NCBI RefSeq assembly: GCF_022201045.2
Contig: NC_068560.1
Coordinates: 22,771,501-22,835,500, forward strand
Length of the DNA stretch: 64,000 nucleotides
Reading direction: 5' to 3'
From: Citrus sinensis
Lineage: Eukaryota; Streptophyta; Magnoliopsida; Sapindales; Rutaceae
Shown: in pieces, positions 45,880 through 57,785 of the stretch
Numbering within the stretch: the stretch's first letter is position 1
How the letters are laid out: every line of letters starts with the position of its first letter
Notes under the pieces: generated by a model
Told to the model about the DNA's origin: nothing
Database searches by the model: none
Seen by the model: the letters and a program-made list of their open reading frames with translations, nothing else
Made by a program: the position numbers and the translations under genes

Positions 45880-48660
45880 CATTTGTACCAAACTTTTCAA
45901 GCACTTTCTTCAAAATAAACCTTTTAAATCAACTGCATGCTCTCATTCTTTTTGTTTTTACAAAGTCTCCAATTTTAGTATTTTTTATGCATTACCCATG
46001 TCTTTCATTTTAAACTTAGAAGCCATCTACTTCTTCAATTTCATCTTTATTCTTCGAAACTATAACCCTTTCGTTGACTTAAAGTAACAAATGGATAAAA
46101 ACTTCATCTCATAGTCTTTCGAAGCAAACACATGATCTTGTTACTTGTTGGTGAATTCTGCCTTCGTAAAAATTGACCAGATCTCTTATACCCTTGTTTC
46201 TCAACTGCTTTTGTCTGTATTAAGATTTAATCATTATACATACACATATAATTCTCCCTTCAGCAACTTTGAAACTATAAGAATGAATCATTTAGATCTT
46301 CTCCTCCACATCTTCATGTAAAAATGTCATTTTTAATTTTGAGCTAATTCTAACTCATATTCCAAAACTAAGACAAGTCGGATGTAAAAATATGTATTTT
46401 AGAAAAAAAAAACATTTTTTTCTAAGCAAATTCTTTTGCTATGAGCCTTACCTTACAGTAAAAAGCTGCTTGTTTTGGAGATTTTACTTTTTAGTGTATC
46501 CCTATTTATTGCCAATAACCCTCAATCTTTTAGGTAACTTTACGAGTTCCTAAACCTGATTTTGATGAAGAGCTCCACCTCTTCATCTATGGCTAACTAT
46601 GACTAACTTCTGATGATCACTTTTTTTTTGCGTATTATTTCACTGAAAGCGTTTGAAATATCATTATTAGCAATTAAAAGTGCAAAGGGTACCACCATGT
46701 AAGCCATTTAGGTGTTTCTTCTTGGTTTCCTTTTTGCTATCATCTTTATTTACATCATCAGTTGTTTCCTCTTCTTATAGGAACATCAATAAAAATAATA
46801 TCTTCTTCAACTCTTAGTGTCACCTTCAAAGTTGAGATCTTCTCTAATGTAGAATCATCCGGTTGTATGGAGTTGTATCAAATTCCACTTACTGCAATAT
46901 CTTATAGTCTTGTTCTCCAAATATTGAGAACTAAAAGTCTTCCAAATTGAAGCTTCATTAAAAATGACATCTCTGTAATAGATAAACTTCTTATCTTTAA
47001 GATCCCAAGGCTCTACTTTTGAATCCCATAAAGATAACATACGAAGAGAATCATAGTCTTGTGCATGTTTTTAAGACACATCTCTAAAAAACATTTTACC
47101 TTTAATTGCAGCAGAATATAAATATGGTTTTCTAAATGATATTTGTAGCTTATAGCCTTAATTTAAGACCTTTTATCTAAACCAACATTAAAAAAGATAC
47201 ATCATACATTCTTTATAAAATTATGACTCATACGTTTAGCCACATTGGTATATCTTATCATAAAATACAAATTTTAGACTATCATTTTAGCGTTCTTGCA
47301 TGAATGGATCACAAATATATCATTCCATATTAATACATAATACTTTCATCTTCCAACTAGGTTGAGCCTCCACCAATTTCTTTCATTTCACGGACATTTG
47401 TAAAACCTCATCTTATACTCGTATGGCGCACACCTACATATTTCTAAAGAAACAAATGAAACTCAATAATGGTTACCACTAATTGATGCAGTCTTGGTTA
47501 AATTCCCATACCTTACTGTGAACATTTAAGGATCTCACAAGTAGTGTGATTAAGCGTGCCAAGCATGACCCTTGTTTTCTTGCCAAACAAACAATGCTCA
47601 CAGAACTCCATTTTTGCAAGTTCTAGCAAGCACCTTGCAAAAGTCTATGCCTTATCTCAATTTGCAAAGACTTTCTCTCATGCATGTTCCTAATTGTACA
47701 TGCTATAGCTCGATTGTGTCATTATGTGCCAAAAAATATGCACATCATCATTTGTACTTCTCTTTTAATAATACAAATTGTAATGCCATGCCTCTTTACA
47801 GAATCTCCATAAACCTATATGTAAACTTTATTATGCCATCTTTGATCGTAACCCGATAGCCTTAGCCTCCAAAGTACTTACAAAAATTAAATACTTCCTT
47901 GTGACAGGAATGTACCTAACTTCTTTTAATTTTCTTACCATTATGTCGAATGTCTTGACTTGAACTATTTTTGTCCTCATTTCTACGACAAGGCTAATCA
48001 CTCTTCATCACAACTATATCAGATTCCATATCAAAATCCACCAATAATTCCCTAAAGGAACATAAATGATAGGTTGCTTCAATGTTAAGTATCCACTTGT
48101 TCGAACTTGCCATATAAACTATAAGTGTAATATTCAATGAATAGTCAATGTCATATGCCATGTTTATTTCTATTAGCTTTTTCCCATCTTTCTTTTGAGC
48201 CTTTTGGTAATTTTTCCTCAAATGGTCTCTTTCACGACAAAAGGCACACTCATCTCGGGCTATTTTGTTTTAAGAATTTTTTCTACCATGCTTCATCCCT
48301 TTTTCTTCACCGTTTGTCCTCTACCATCAAAGCTTCAAACAATGCTCATTCAAAATATTTATCATTATTCTGAGTCTCTAAATTGATTAACATTGTGCTA
48401 ACATCTTTGAAAACAATTATGCTCTTTCATACAACAATGTAGTCATAAAGTGGTTGTATTCTTCTGGAAGTGAGTACAAAATAATCTCATTCTTGACTTC
48501 ATTCTTGATCTTTTTTTCAAGATTCTTTAATATCTTGATACACATGCGTGCATTGGCACTTTAGGCTTCATTTAGAAGCCATACAGAGTAATGAAACACA
48601 CATTATTTTGAACTATATATTTCACTTCTATGAACAAGCAAGACTTAATATGATCAAGAG
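45880..48660 (-). pseudogene. Copia gag-pol remnant, heavily decayed
   Basis: Fragments read on the minus strand include MASSNKWILNIEATYHLCS-like text near 48110-48050, the protease region WILDSGATYHMC with the catalytic Asp changed (ILNIEAT). WDLKDKKFIYYRDVIFNEAS near 47010-46960 corresponds to the end of the integrase region (copia RDVVFDE). Shorter pieces of RT-like text lie toward 45880. The frame is broken throughout. The order protease, integrase, RT from right to left is the copia order. Confidence 0.75.
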
Positions 48661-49107
48661 TCTTCTTATTCATACGATCACAAAATATCTTCATCATACT
48701 AGTTTTTTTGCTTAGATTGGCATATGTGATTATTTGCAATTGTGGATTTGATAACTTATTCTTAACTCATAATGATGGCTTATCTTGATAGTTATGTTGA
48801 TTTTGATGATCTATATATTGCCATTATGTACTTATGCTTTGCTTAAGTTTTGATGATAAAGAATGTGTTTTGATGATTATATTGTATTTGATGAAGTTTG
48901 ATCTTATAAAATATGTGATTGGTGAATGGATGCATTTTTTGGACTTTATTGACATATTGTTGAAAGTGTATTACTTGCTTGCTTTAAATGACATCGAAAG
49001 GGTGAGAAATACACGTACTTTAAGATATTGACACATATGAGATTAAGTGAATTAAAAAGTCAAATTAGATCTTTAATGAGCTTCATTTTTAAAATATGAT
49101 TATTAAT

Positions 49108-49483
49108 TATGGAGTTTGGATAGTTAATATTATACTCTTATGACTTTTGCATGCCCTCGCTTGGTCCATTACTTGTTTTCTTGATTATTGATAGGGCGAG
49201 CTACCTTGACAACTCTACTTAGTTCTTATCGCTTCCATTTTGGATAATATGCATTTTGAACATTTTTGTTGTCAAAAGAGGGAGACGAAATAATATATGG
49301 AGTTTGGATAGTTAATATTATACTCTTATGACTTTTGCATGCCCTCACTTGGTCCATTACTTGTTTTCTTGATTATTGATAGGACGAGCTACCTTGACAA
49401 CTCTACTTAGTTCTTATCGCTTCCATTTTAGATAATATGCATTTTGAACATTTTTGTTGTCAAAAGATGGAGACGAAATAATA
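49108..49483 (+). repeat. Two-copy 188-bp tandem duplication
   Basis: The segment beginning TATGGAGTTTGGATAG at 49108 is repeated from 49296 with only a handful of changes. Each unit ends with a polypurine motif (AAAAGAGGGAGACGAAA, AAAAGATGGAGACGAAA). Confidence 0.9.
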
Positions 49484-49790
49484 TACATTTTTTTTGTGAT
49501 AAAGGGGGAGAAGTAACGTGCATTTTAAGCATTTTTTATGGTCAAAGAGGGAGACAAAGTAATATACATTTTTTTATGATAAATGGGAGAAGTAACATGC
49601 ATTTTGAGCATTCTTTGTTGGTTATATATATACTTGATTATTATAGATTGAAATCATTGACATGCTTTCTACGTATGGCATTTGATTTTGATATCTTATA
49701 AACTCGTGACATAGATTGAGGGAGTTTGGAATTCTTATATATCTTATTATTCCTTTATAAATGTCAAAATACATGGAGTGTTGTTATCAT

Positions 49791-49804
49791 AAAAAAGGGG
49801 GAGA
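49791..49804 (+). promoter_or_regulatory. Sirevirus polypurine tract
   Basis: AAAAAAGGGGGAGA lies directly before the inferred LTR start (about 49806). Additional PPT-like motifs stand upstream near 49275, 49462, 49500, 49546 and 49580, in keeping with the multiple polypurine tracts reported for Sireviruses. Confidence 0.65.
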
Positions 49805-50774
49805 TTATTGGCCTAAATAGTTACATGGTCTTTGATTTTGATGATGACAAACAATGTGTCAAGGATATATTAGTATATGTATATGTTTCAAATATCACTA
49901 AATCTTGAAGGACAAAAATTGCTTATGTGAGATCAAGTTCAGGTACTCAATGGACAATGGCACAAAGCTCATCAAGTCAAGGACAAGTGTTAAAGGTACT
50001 AGCTTAGGTAATTTCTCTTGTTACATTTCTTGTAAAGCTAATATGATTAAATGTATGCATGATTAAGCATTTAAAAGCTCAAATTATTTTTCATGACATT
50101 TCAAATAAATCATTATTTTCATAATATTGAGGTTTTATAGTTAAAGAAAAATGATTTTATGAATTGGTTGTTTTCAAGCTTATTGACTAAATTGAAAAGG
50201 TTTTGAGAACTTTGAAATCAACAAGTATTGTTTGAAATTCTTCAAATGAACCTGTTTGAAATATTTTATAAATTTGTAAGCCATAATTTAATTTTATAAA
50301 ACTTTGGGGTTAAACTATAATTTTAGAAAGTAAGCGGTAAACCATTTCACTTTAGCTGCTTACCGTTTATGATTGGTCAAGTTTTTGGAATTGAATAGTA
50401 AACCACTACTTTCAAGTGGTAAAATGTTTTGTGTAAAATTTTCAAGTTTAAATATAATCAAATAGGCAAACGGCGAGACGTGTCATGGAAAGTAGTAAAT
50501 TGATTGTTTATAATAGCTAATTTCTCTCTCCAACGGTTAGTTTTCTTGTCAAATTATAAAATTTAAATCAAACTCATTTCAAGAGAATTCTTCAATCCTT
50601 AATCAACTTTAAACTTATTCATACAAATAATCTTGAGCTTTCATTTGCTCATTCATATACATTGATTTCTTATTGGCTATCATTTGCTTATATGCTTTTG
50701 TAAGGAGTGTGATCTTTGTAATCTTTATTTCAACATAAAAAATTAAGTAATTATAAGTATGGGAAACACTTAAC

Positions 50775-50965
50775 TCTATAAAATGAAGCTATATTTATAG
50801 TTGAGCTTCATTGTTTAATACATTTTAAAGTCTCAAAAAAGGACAAAAGTCTTGTAATTCGACACGGAATTGAAAAAAATTCATGCATACGGCTCCACCT
50901 CCAATTTGTGAATTGTATATAGCCACCAAATTGAAAAGCAATCCACCAAATTTGACTTTCCAACA
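50775..50965 (-). repeat. 5' LTR remnant of the copia element, 191 bp
   Basis: It aligns with 45283-45463, the outer (U3) end of the left LTR, ending CCAACA next to the AACTG target duplication. The rest of this LTR is missing. Confidence 0.8.
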
Positions 50966-51832
50966 AACTGCTCACTGCATGATTCAGCAACTGCATACAA
51001 ATTATTCAAAGTACGATGTTATTGTCATATAAGTTCCTTAGAACTTAATTTGAAGTTAGCAAACATGAAGAAATACTCATTTAATTCTTATAGTTTGAAC
51101 TAATTATCTAATTAGTTGATGTACTTTCAAAACAACTATGATATGTATATAAAAAATAGTATAAAAAATGGTACGTCATTGCTAGAAAAAAAAATAACTA
51201 TAGGATAAAAAATTAATACAAGAAAAGAATTTTTGTCTTTTTTTTGTTTTTAAACTAATTTTTGTGTTATTTTCGGTACATATATCATTATTTAAAAAAA
51301 AGATTATTTAAAACATATTTTTGTAGTGATTGGATCTGAGTTTTAAGGATAAAATACTATTACATCGTTTCAACTAATTTAAAATTCAAATTAATTCGAC
51401 ATTTAGGAGGTGAAGAAAATAAATGATAATTAAATTGATATCAATGAAGAAAACAAATAGACAACAGAGAGGACGTTTTAGATAATTTGTTTGAAAAATA
51501 CAAGAACTAGTTGGATAATTTGCTAAAACTATGGAAAACATTAAAAAAGACATTGGACGAACAAACAAAATGACACTAATTAACGAAGAAGAATACGTAT
51601 ACCTGAAAGAAACCCATTCTTGCATGCTTTGAATCATCTCCGGAGAGCAATTTCTGCACGTCATGACTGGAAGTTGTTCCGTTGAAGAATTGTCGCTGTT
51701 TCAAATCATTACACCTTTTACAGCAGGGCGAATATATCGTGGTGGAACTGTAGTCATCATTGGCTTCGTTGCCAACTCCTGAATCGAAGGCTCCACAAGA
51801 GAACTTGCTATCGTTGTCGCTTTTGCTGCCGT

Positions 51833-52587
51833 AGTTTGCGATTGATTATCTTTCTTCTTATCTAAACTCTTGTGATTAAACAAGACCACACAAAATTTTC
51901 AAATATTGAAGTAAAGGATAACCTTTTTTATTGGGGTCATCTTAAAATATTGCCGTAAATTGTAAATAAGAATTTTTACATTAATTGATAAAATGGACAA
52001 CTTATTAGCTATGAGTTACCAAAGCCAACAACTCCCTGAGGAAGAGGGAAGTGAAGGAGAGTATTAATTTATAGGGAACTGCTAAGTTGGAGGTGCTCTT
52101 AAGTTAGAGTCTCTTCTATAGCCATTTGATCTAAAGTTGAAATGAGTGTTGGTTCTTTCAAATTTATATTCAGTGGCTGTAATGAATGCTCTAAGTTAGA
52201 GCATATCTAACATATATAGTTGGACCCTAATTTATAATTTTTTTTTACTTTACATTTTTAGGATGGATTTTAATTCAAATATGTCGAGTTAGGTCTCTAA
52301 AGATATGTTAGGTTTTATTTATTATAAAAGCCTACAAGTTTAATTCACACTCAAAAGATAGCTCAAGAATTGAGTGTTATCTCAAGGTTTATATTATAGC
52401 CCAGTAATTTTTTTCAGCCAATGGCCTAATGTTAGATAATTTCATCAAAACTTCTTGTCATATGTAAATTGTTCTTTTCATATGGTCCTTGTCAAATGAA
52501 AAGGTAGCGTGAGCCTATTTTTGTATGATTTTGACTTTGATACTATACAAAAGCCGATGGTCCTATCTTATACAAGGTTGAGGTTGC
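51833..52587. other. 5' flank of pseudogene C
   Basis: No gene is seen. It matches 15545-15990 and 16573-16790, and then 18420-18700, the corresponding flanks of pseudogenes A and B. The hAT element at 52596 interrupts it. Confidence 0.6.
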
Positions 52588-52595
52588 ATCAAGCT

Positions 52596-55500
52596 CAGGG
52601 ACGGAGGGTGCTAAGGGCGATGGGGGGCCATGCCCCCCCCCCCCCCCCCGACCAATAATTTTTTTTGAAGTTTTAAATAAAAGTAAAAAAAATATTAAAT
52701 AAACATACAATGTTGGCCCCGGTAGAAATATTTTGCACATACTATTACTAACATAAGATAATTCTATAATAAATAAAAAGCATACAACTTACAAGAAAAG
52801 CCCAATAGGCAATAGAGCCCAATAAGTAATAGCGTTCTTTTTACGATTAATCAATTTGATCATCAATTGGTTAGCCAACTGTTGCGGCAAAAACTCGTCA
52901 CAAATCGCACTTCACTTGGAATTTAGGTGAGTTCAACACCTTCTTTTAAAATTTATTAAGGATAGAAAGAACTAATGAAGGAGATAGTCGGTAGTTCCGT
53001 AGTTGTCTTGTCTACGGTCCTGATAGGCAGTTGAATGAAATACTGAAATTATCAATTAGGGTGAATGTTGTTGCCGAGTTGCTTGATGATATTCCTGAAA
53101 TTAATCATTATCTAACATCTTTTAATTTGTATTTTATGTGCTACTTTCAACAATTGGAGATTTTTTTCTATTGAATTAAAATCAAGCTTGTCTAGTTTCT
53201 TGGAGTTTAATCAATCTTTGTTGCATTAATTTCTTTCTTTTTGCTTTGTTAGAAACCTGTATGCTATGATCAATGGCTCAAAGATCTAAGCATCAATGAT
53301 TATATTTGAATTTTGCCACTTGACACTTATTCAATAACTTAGCTTATTGACATTTGGTTTAGTTCGCAAGTAATGACTAATGAGTTTGACCATGTCATTG
53401 CTATTCAAGTCAGAAATCATTTGGACAATCTCTTTACAGAAAGCACTCTAGATTTTACTCAATTTCAGTTCAGTATATGGTATGTTCAATTTAAATCTTG
53501 CTTAATTTCTTTATGATTCAAATATCTATTGCTTTAGATTGTCAATTATTTTGTCCAATACGCTTCTCTTGATTAGTAACTCATTAACTTGCATCTCACA
53601 ATTTCCTTGTTGATTGAATTCCAAGGGTAGGGAGGATATTGATGGGAAAATCATCTAAAATTTATCAATATTTCAAAAGGAAGACATTAGAAGAAAGTTC
53701 TAATCCACCAGTTTCTGAAAATTCACCAATTTCACATGTCAATTCTCCAAATTCTGAAAACCAACTTTCAAAATCTCCAAGAATTGAGACAAGTAAAGTT
53801 GATACTCAACTTTTGGAGCGTGATCCAGGATTGCACCGCCAGATTTGGGATTATGATGTCAATCAACGAGATGAAATTCGAAGAGCATATATTATGTCAG
53901 GTCCATACCAACCAAGACTTCCAGAGTATCCAAAATCTGGATCAGAAAAGCATCCTCGTCGATTTCAATCTCTATGGTTTGATTCTTTTCCTTCTTGGTT
54001 AGAGTATTCACCTACAAAAGATGCAGCTTTTTGTCTACCGTGTTATCTATTTAATGCACCATTTGCACAGCCTAAGCATACTGCTTTCACTATTGAAGGA
54101 TTTAATTCTTGGAAGAAGGTTAGAGATGGAAAAAATTGTGCATTCCTTAATCATGTGGGAAAGGATCCTAACTCAACTCATAAAAAGGCTGAAAGATCAT
54201 GTGAGGATTTGATGAGACAATCTCAGCATCTAGTGCAGGCACTTAATCGATACTCTTCCCAAGAAATTGCAAATAATAGACTGCGATTAAAAACTACAAT
54301 TGAAGCGATTAGATATCTTGCTTTTCAAGGTTTTGCTTTTAGAGGTCATGATGAAAGTGAAAAGTCATCAAACCACGGAAATTTTATTCAATTACTCAAA
54401 GCATTTGGTTCCAACAATGAAAAGGTAGCAGAAGTGATACTAGATAAAGCACCAAAGTTTGCCTTATATACATCACCGGATATCCAAAAGGAAATTTTAC
54501 ATGTCTTTTCAATGAGAGTGAAAAAAACAATTCGTGAAGAAATAGAAGATGCCAAGTTTTGCTTAATTGTGGATGAATCACGTGATGAGTCAAAAAAAGA
54601 ACAAATGGCAATAGTTTTAAGATTTGTTGACAATAATGGTTTTCTTCAAGAATGTTTTTTTGGTCTTGTTCATGTCTCAAACACTTCTGCAGCAACCTTG
54701 AAAGATAGAATATACTTTGTATTATCTCATCACAATTTGAATATTCAAAATATTCGTGGGCAAGGATACGATGGTGCAAGCAACATGCGAGGTGAATGGA
54801 AAGGCTTACAAGCTTTGATTTTAAAAGATTGTCCTTATGCTTATTACATTCATTGTTTAACTCATTGACTACAGTTGGCTTTAGTTGCAGTATCTCATGA
54901 GGTTGTTCATGTTCATCATTTCTTTACTAAATTGACTTCTATTGCGAATATTGTTGGGGCTTCTTGCAAGCGTCATGATGAACTCAAGCGTGCTCAAGCT
55001 GCTGATATTGAGTATATGATCTCCATTGATGAGCTTGAGAGTGGAAGAAGGCTTAATCAAATTGGTACTTTACCAAGGCCTGGAGATACTCGTTGGAGTT
55101 CTCACTTTAGATCAGTCTCTAACTTAATAAAAATGTTCAGTGCTACATGTTCAGTTTTACTTAATATCATTGAAGACGGGACAACTGCTTTTCAACGGGG
55201 AGATGCTGATGCTGCATATGAGGTAATGACAACTTTTGAGTTTGTTCTTATCTTGCATATAATGAAAGAAATTATGGCAATTACTGATATACTTTGCCAA
55301 GCTTTGCAACCTAAGTCTCAAGATATTTTACATGTCATGCATCTGGTTTCATCAACTAAAGTACTTTTTCAGAAACTGAGAGATAATGGGTGGAATACTT
55401 TACTTGATCAAGTGAAAGTATTTTGTGAAACAAGAAATATAGATGTCCTAGAATTGGATGCTCCTTATGTTGCAAGACAAAGTCGAGCCCGTCATCAAGA

Positions 55501-56312
55501 AGATACTTTTACTGTTGCTGACCATTACAGGGTAAATATTTTTTATGCTGCTATAGATTGCCAATTACAAGAATTGAATAGTCGATTTAATGAACATGCA
55601 GTAGATTTGCTTATTCTTAGTTCAGCACTTGATCCCTGTGAATGTAGAAAGTCTTTTAGAATTGGTGATATTTGTCAATTGGTTGAGAGGTTTTATCCAG
55701 CAGACTTTACAAATGCTGAGAAAATAAATCTAAACAATCAGCTTGAGAATTATGAGTATGGTGTAGTCCAACATGCAGAGTTCAAAAATTTATCAACCAT
55801 TTGTGACTTGAGTCAATGGTTGGTCAGTACAAGGAAAGCAAAAACATTTCCTCTTATCTATAGAATAATTGTTCTTGTGCTAACTCTTCCAGTGTCAACT
55901 GCAACTTTAGAACGGTCATTTTCAGCTATGCGTATAGTCAAGACAAGACTTCGCAACAAAATGGAGGATGAATTTCTTACAAACTCTTTGATTATATACA
56001 TTGAAAGGGAAATTGCTGGAAAAATAAGTATTGAATCAATAATCAATGAGTTTCGAGATGTAAAAGAACGTTGAGTTCGTTTTTGATGTTGGGGATCTTG
56101 ATTTTGATAGCGATTTTGTAGGGGAGGTGACTCTTTTGGTTTGTAATTGTTTTTCTTTTTATATTAAAATACAATCTTTTAATTAATTATTTATATTAAA
56201 TAATTACCTTATATTTTTTTAATACTTTTATTTGTTATTTAATTTTATCCGTTAAGAATTTCAAAATGTATAGATTGGCCCCCATAGAGATCTGGCTTGA
56301 GCTCCGCCCCTG
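52596..56312 (+). mobile_element. hAT element, 3717 bp, with full-length broken transposase
   Basis: The perfect 8-bp duplication ATCAAGCT (52588-52595, 56313-56320) flanks ends CAGGGACGGAGG and (complement) CAGGGGCGGAGC. Near the left end is a run of 17 C (52633-52649). The interior carries one long transposase gene at 53642-56074. The CAGGGGCGGA terminus, 8-bp target and transposase family agree with hAT. Confidence 0.92.
53642..56074 (+). pseudogene. hAT transposase (DUF4371/ZMYM1-like) with one nonsense codon
   Basis: The frame is 811 codons from ATG 53642 to TGA 56072-56074, interrupted only by TGA at 54866-54868 (codon 409), within CLTH-x-LQLALVAVS where relatives usually have Arg or Gln. 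An N-terminal TTF-type zinc-finger region has FQSLWFDSFPSWLEYSPTKDAAFCLPCYLF. The DUF4371/RNase H-like part has FCLIVDESRDESKKEQMA (catalytic Asp candidate) and GQGYDGASNMRG. TRWSSHFRSV lies after the break. The C-terminal dimerisation domain has LVLTLPVSTATLERSFSAMRIVKTRLRNKM. No frameshift was found, so the element died recently or is suppressed by the stop. Confidence 0.92.
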
Positions 56313-56320
56313 ATCAAGCT

Positions 56321-57785
56321 TATATTATAATCCAATAAATATTTTGAGCCAATGTGCAATTAAATCCTTAAAATTTATCAATATTTATACTTTACTCTTT
56401 TCATAACAATATCTTGAAAAAGAAAAAAGAAAAACATGTCTTGGAATAACCAAATTACACATTTCATTTTTGTCAGTTTTGTCGATATATCGGGTGGAAA
56501 GTAAATGCAACACTCAAGACTTCAGGTTTGCACGTGGCTTGATTTGTTTGTTGGAATTTTATTGGACCTTGACCTGTTACATGATAATGTAAGTTATATC
56601 AGCTATAGAATTACATAAAACAAGTCATAAGTGTAGTCTACCTGATATAACTTTGTACTTGTCTGGTGCAATTGACATAACTTACATCTTTATCTAAGGG
56701 ATGTCTTACTTTTTATTGATATTTTAAAATATTAATGTCTCACATTGGAGGAAAGTCAGTAATTTTTTTTCCGTTTGATTTGAAATCAGATATATATTAT
56801 ATTTAATTATAAATTAGAGTTAAATAAATCAAATTTAGTTATAATTTTAATTATTTAAATTGAATTAAATTATAAAACACATAGATGATTAATTCAAATT
56901 AAATTTAAAAAAAGACTGTAGAGTGTTTTTTTATATAAGAATTGACTATTAAACAATAAAGAAAGAAGACAACGGTCCGATTATTCTATTTTCCGCTCTT
57001 TACTTATATATCACATATTTTTTCATCAATTCACTTTTGCTTTTTCAAACTATGTTGGATATTTGATTCAACTTTTCAATAGAAGCTGAAAGGATCAAAG
57101 GAAAAATAGAACACGAGGAGTGGAAGAAAAATAAAAATGAAATAGAAGTTGTCTTAACATTATAAGGTTTTTTGCATGAAACAGCACCATGTGTTGTACA
57201 ATTCAATTAGTATGACTTTCAAGGGACCATCACAAACATCATCTTTTCATAAGGAAAATTGAAAACTGTGTCATTTTCCAAACTTTCCAGGAAAAAATCT
57301 TAATTTTCTGGGCCAATAAAAAGAAGCCTAGTTTGTTGAAAATAGGCTGCGTTTGGGGCAGCTGCTCCTCAGCCTATATTTTGAGGAATATTCCCCCAGA
57401 ATAAAGGTGGGGAGCAGCTGCCCCAAACGCATGCATAATCACTTCAAGTCATCGTACCACAATCTCAATTATAGATTCAAAATCAGGTTCTATGACAACA
57501 ATTGAAGCTGCAGATATATATAGATCCACAAAGAAACATTGAATACACACATAATTTATTATGTAATTTTATTTTAATTTTTCTACTAGTTATATTTTAC
57601 ACACAAATACAGGTTGTACAACTCCGTAGACTTATTTAACTTTTATCCATTGAAATACTCACAGCCCAACAAGTGCTAAACACAATCTTACAGAGTTCAT
57701 AAGTTCACAACTTTGTTAATTCACTTATTTTATCAGAAAGGACTCCATATAATCTCCTTATATAACTGGAAGCAATAAACAAATT
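56321..57785. other. Downstream flank of the intact 2-ODD at 57786
   Basis: It duplicates 18790-20801 without the Tourist-like element (GTTTGCACGTGGCTTGATTTG near 56526; CATCATCTTTTCA near 57236). An imperfect inverted repeat GTAAGTTATATCAG/CTGATATAACTTT lies at 56589-56655. No gene is present. Confidence 0.6.
57348..57431. mobile_element. 84-bp foldback MITE
   Basis: Perfect 21-bp arms at 57348-57368 and 57411-57431 (starting TGCGTTTGGGGCAGCTGC). The paralogous flank near 20460 reads GAAAATAATCACTTCAAG without it, giving ATA as a probable 3-bp target duplication. Confidence 0.85.

Larger units (their letters stand above)
48690..50774 (+). mobile_element. Sirevirus 3' end and LTR, plus strand
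   Basis: There is a noncoding 3' region with repeated polypurine motifs, a final AAAAAAGGGGGAGATTATTGG at about 49791-49811, then LTR sequence to about 50774. TTGATGATAAAG and GATGATGACAAA motifs are typical of Sirevirus 3' ends. The LTR shares a TTTTATAAAACTTTGGGG..AAACTATAATTTTAG segment and CGGTAAACC/GGTTTACC-like motifs with 1354-1708. No coding region remains. Confidence 0.65.
44791..50965 (-). mobile_element. Decayed Ty1/copia element inserted in pseudogene C
   Basis: It begins TGTTGTACTC (44791) and ends CCAACA (50965), flanked by AACTG (44786-44790, 50966-50970). The left LTR is 44791-45463. Degenerate copia coding sequence on the minus strand fills about 45880-48660. The right LTR is reduced to 191 bp (50775-50965) because a plus-strand Sirevirus end occupies about 48690-50774. 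Primer site and gag start are lost. Confidence 0.85.
43697..51832 (-). pseudogene. SRG1-like 2-ODD pseudogene C, split by a copia element
   Basis: Reading right to left, exon 1 is 51832-51603, with the start codon changed to ACG and the frame broken after VPPRYIRP. Exon 2 starts at 50990 and is cut at 50966 by a 6.2-kb insertion, resuming at 44790-44573. Exon 3 is about 44451-44154 and exon 4 is 43906-43697. The donor after exon 2 is CT instead of GT. Exon 4 stops early, with TGA where relatives have Arg after SSEL. The target duplication AACTG shows the insertion hit the coding sequence around the residues SSL. It is the most complete member of the old subfamily. Confidence 0.85.
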
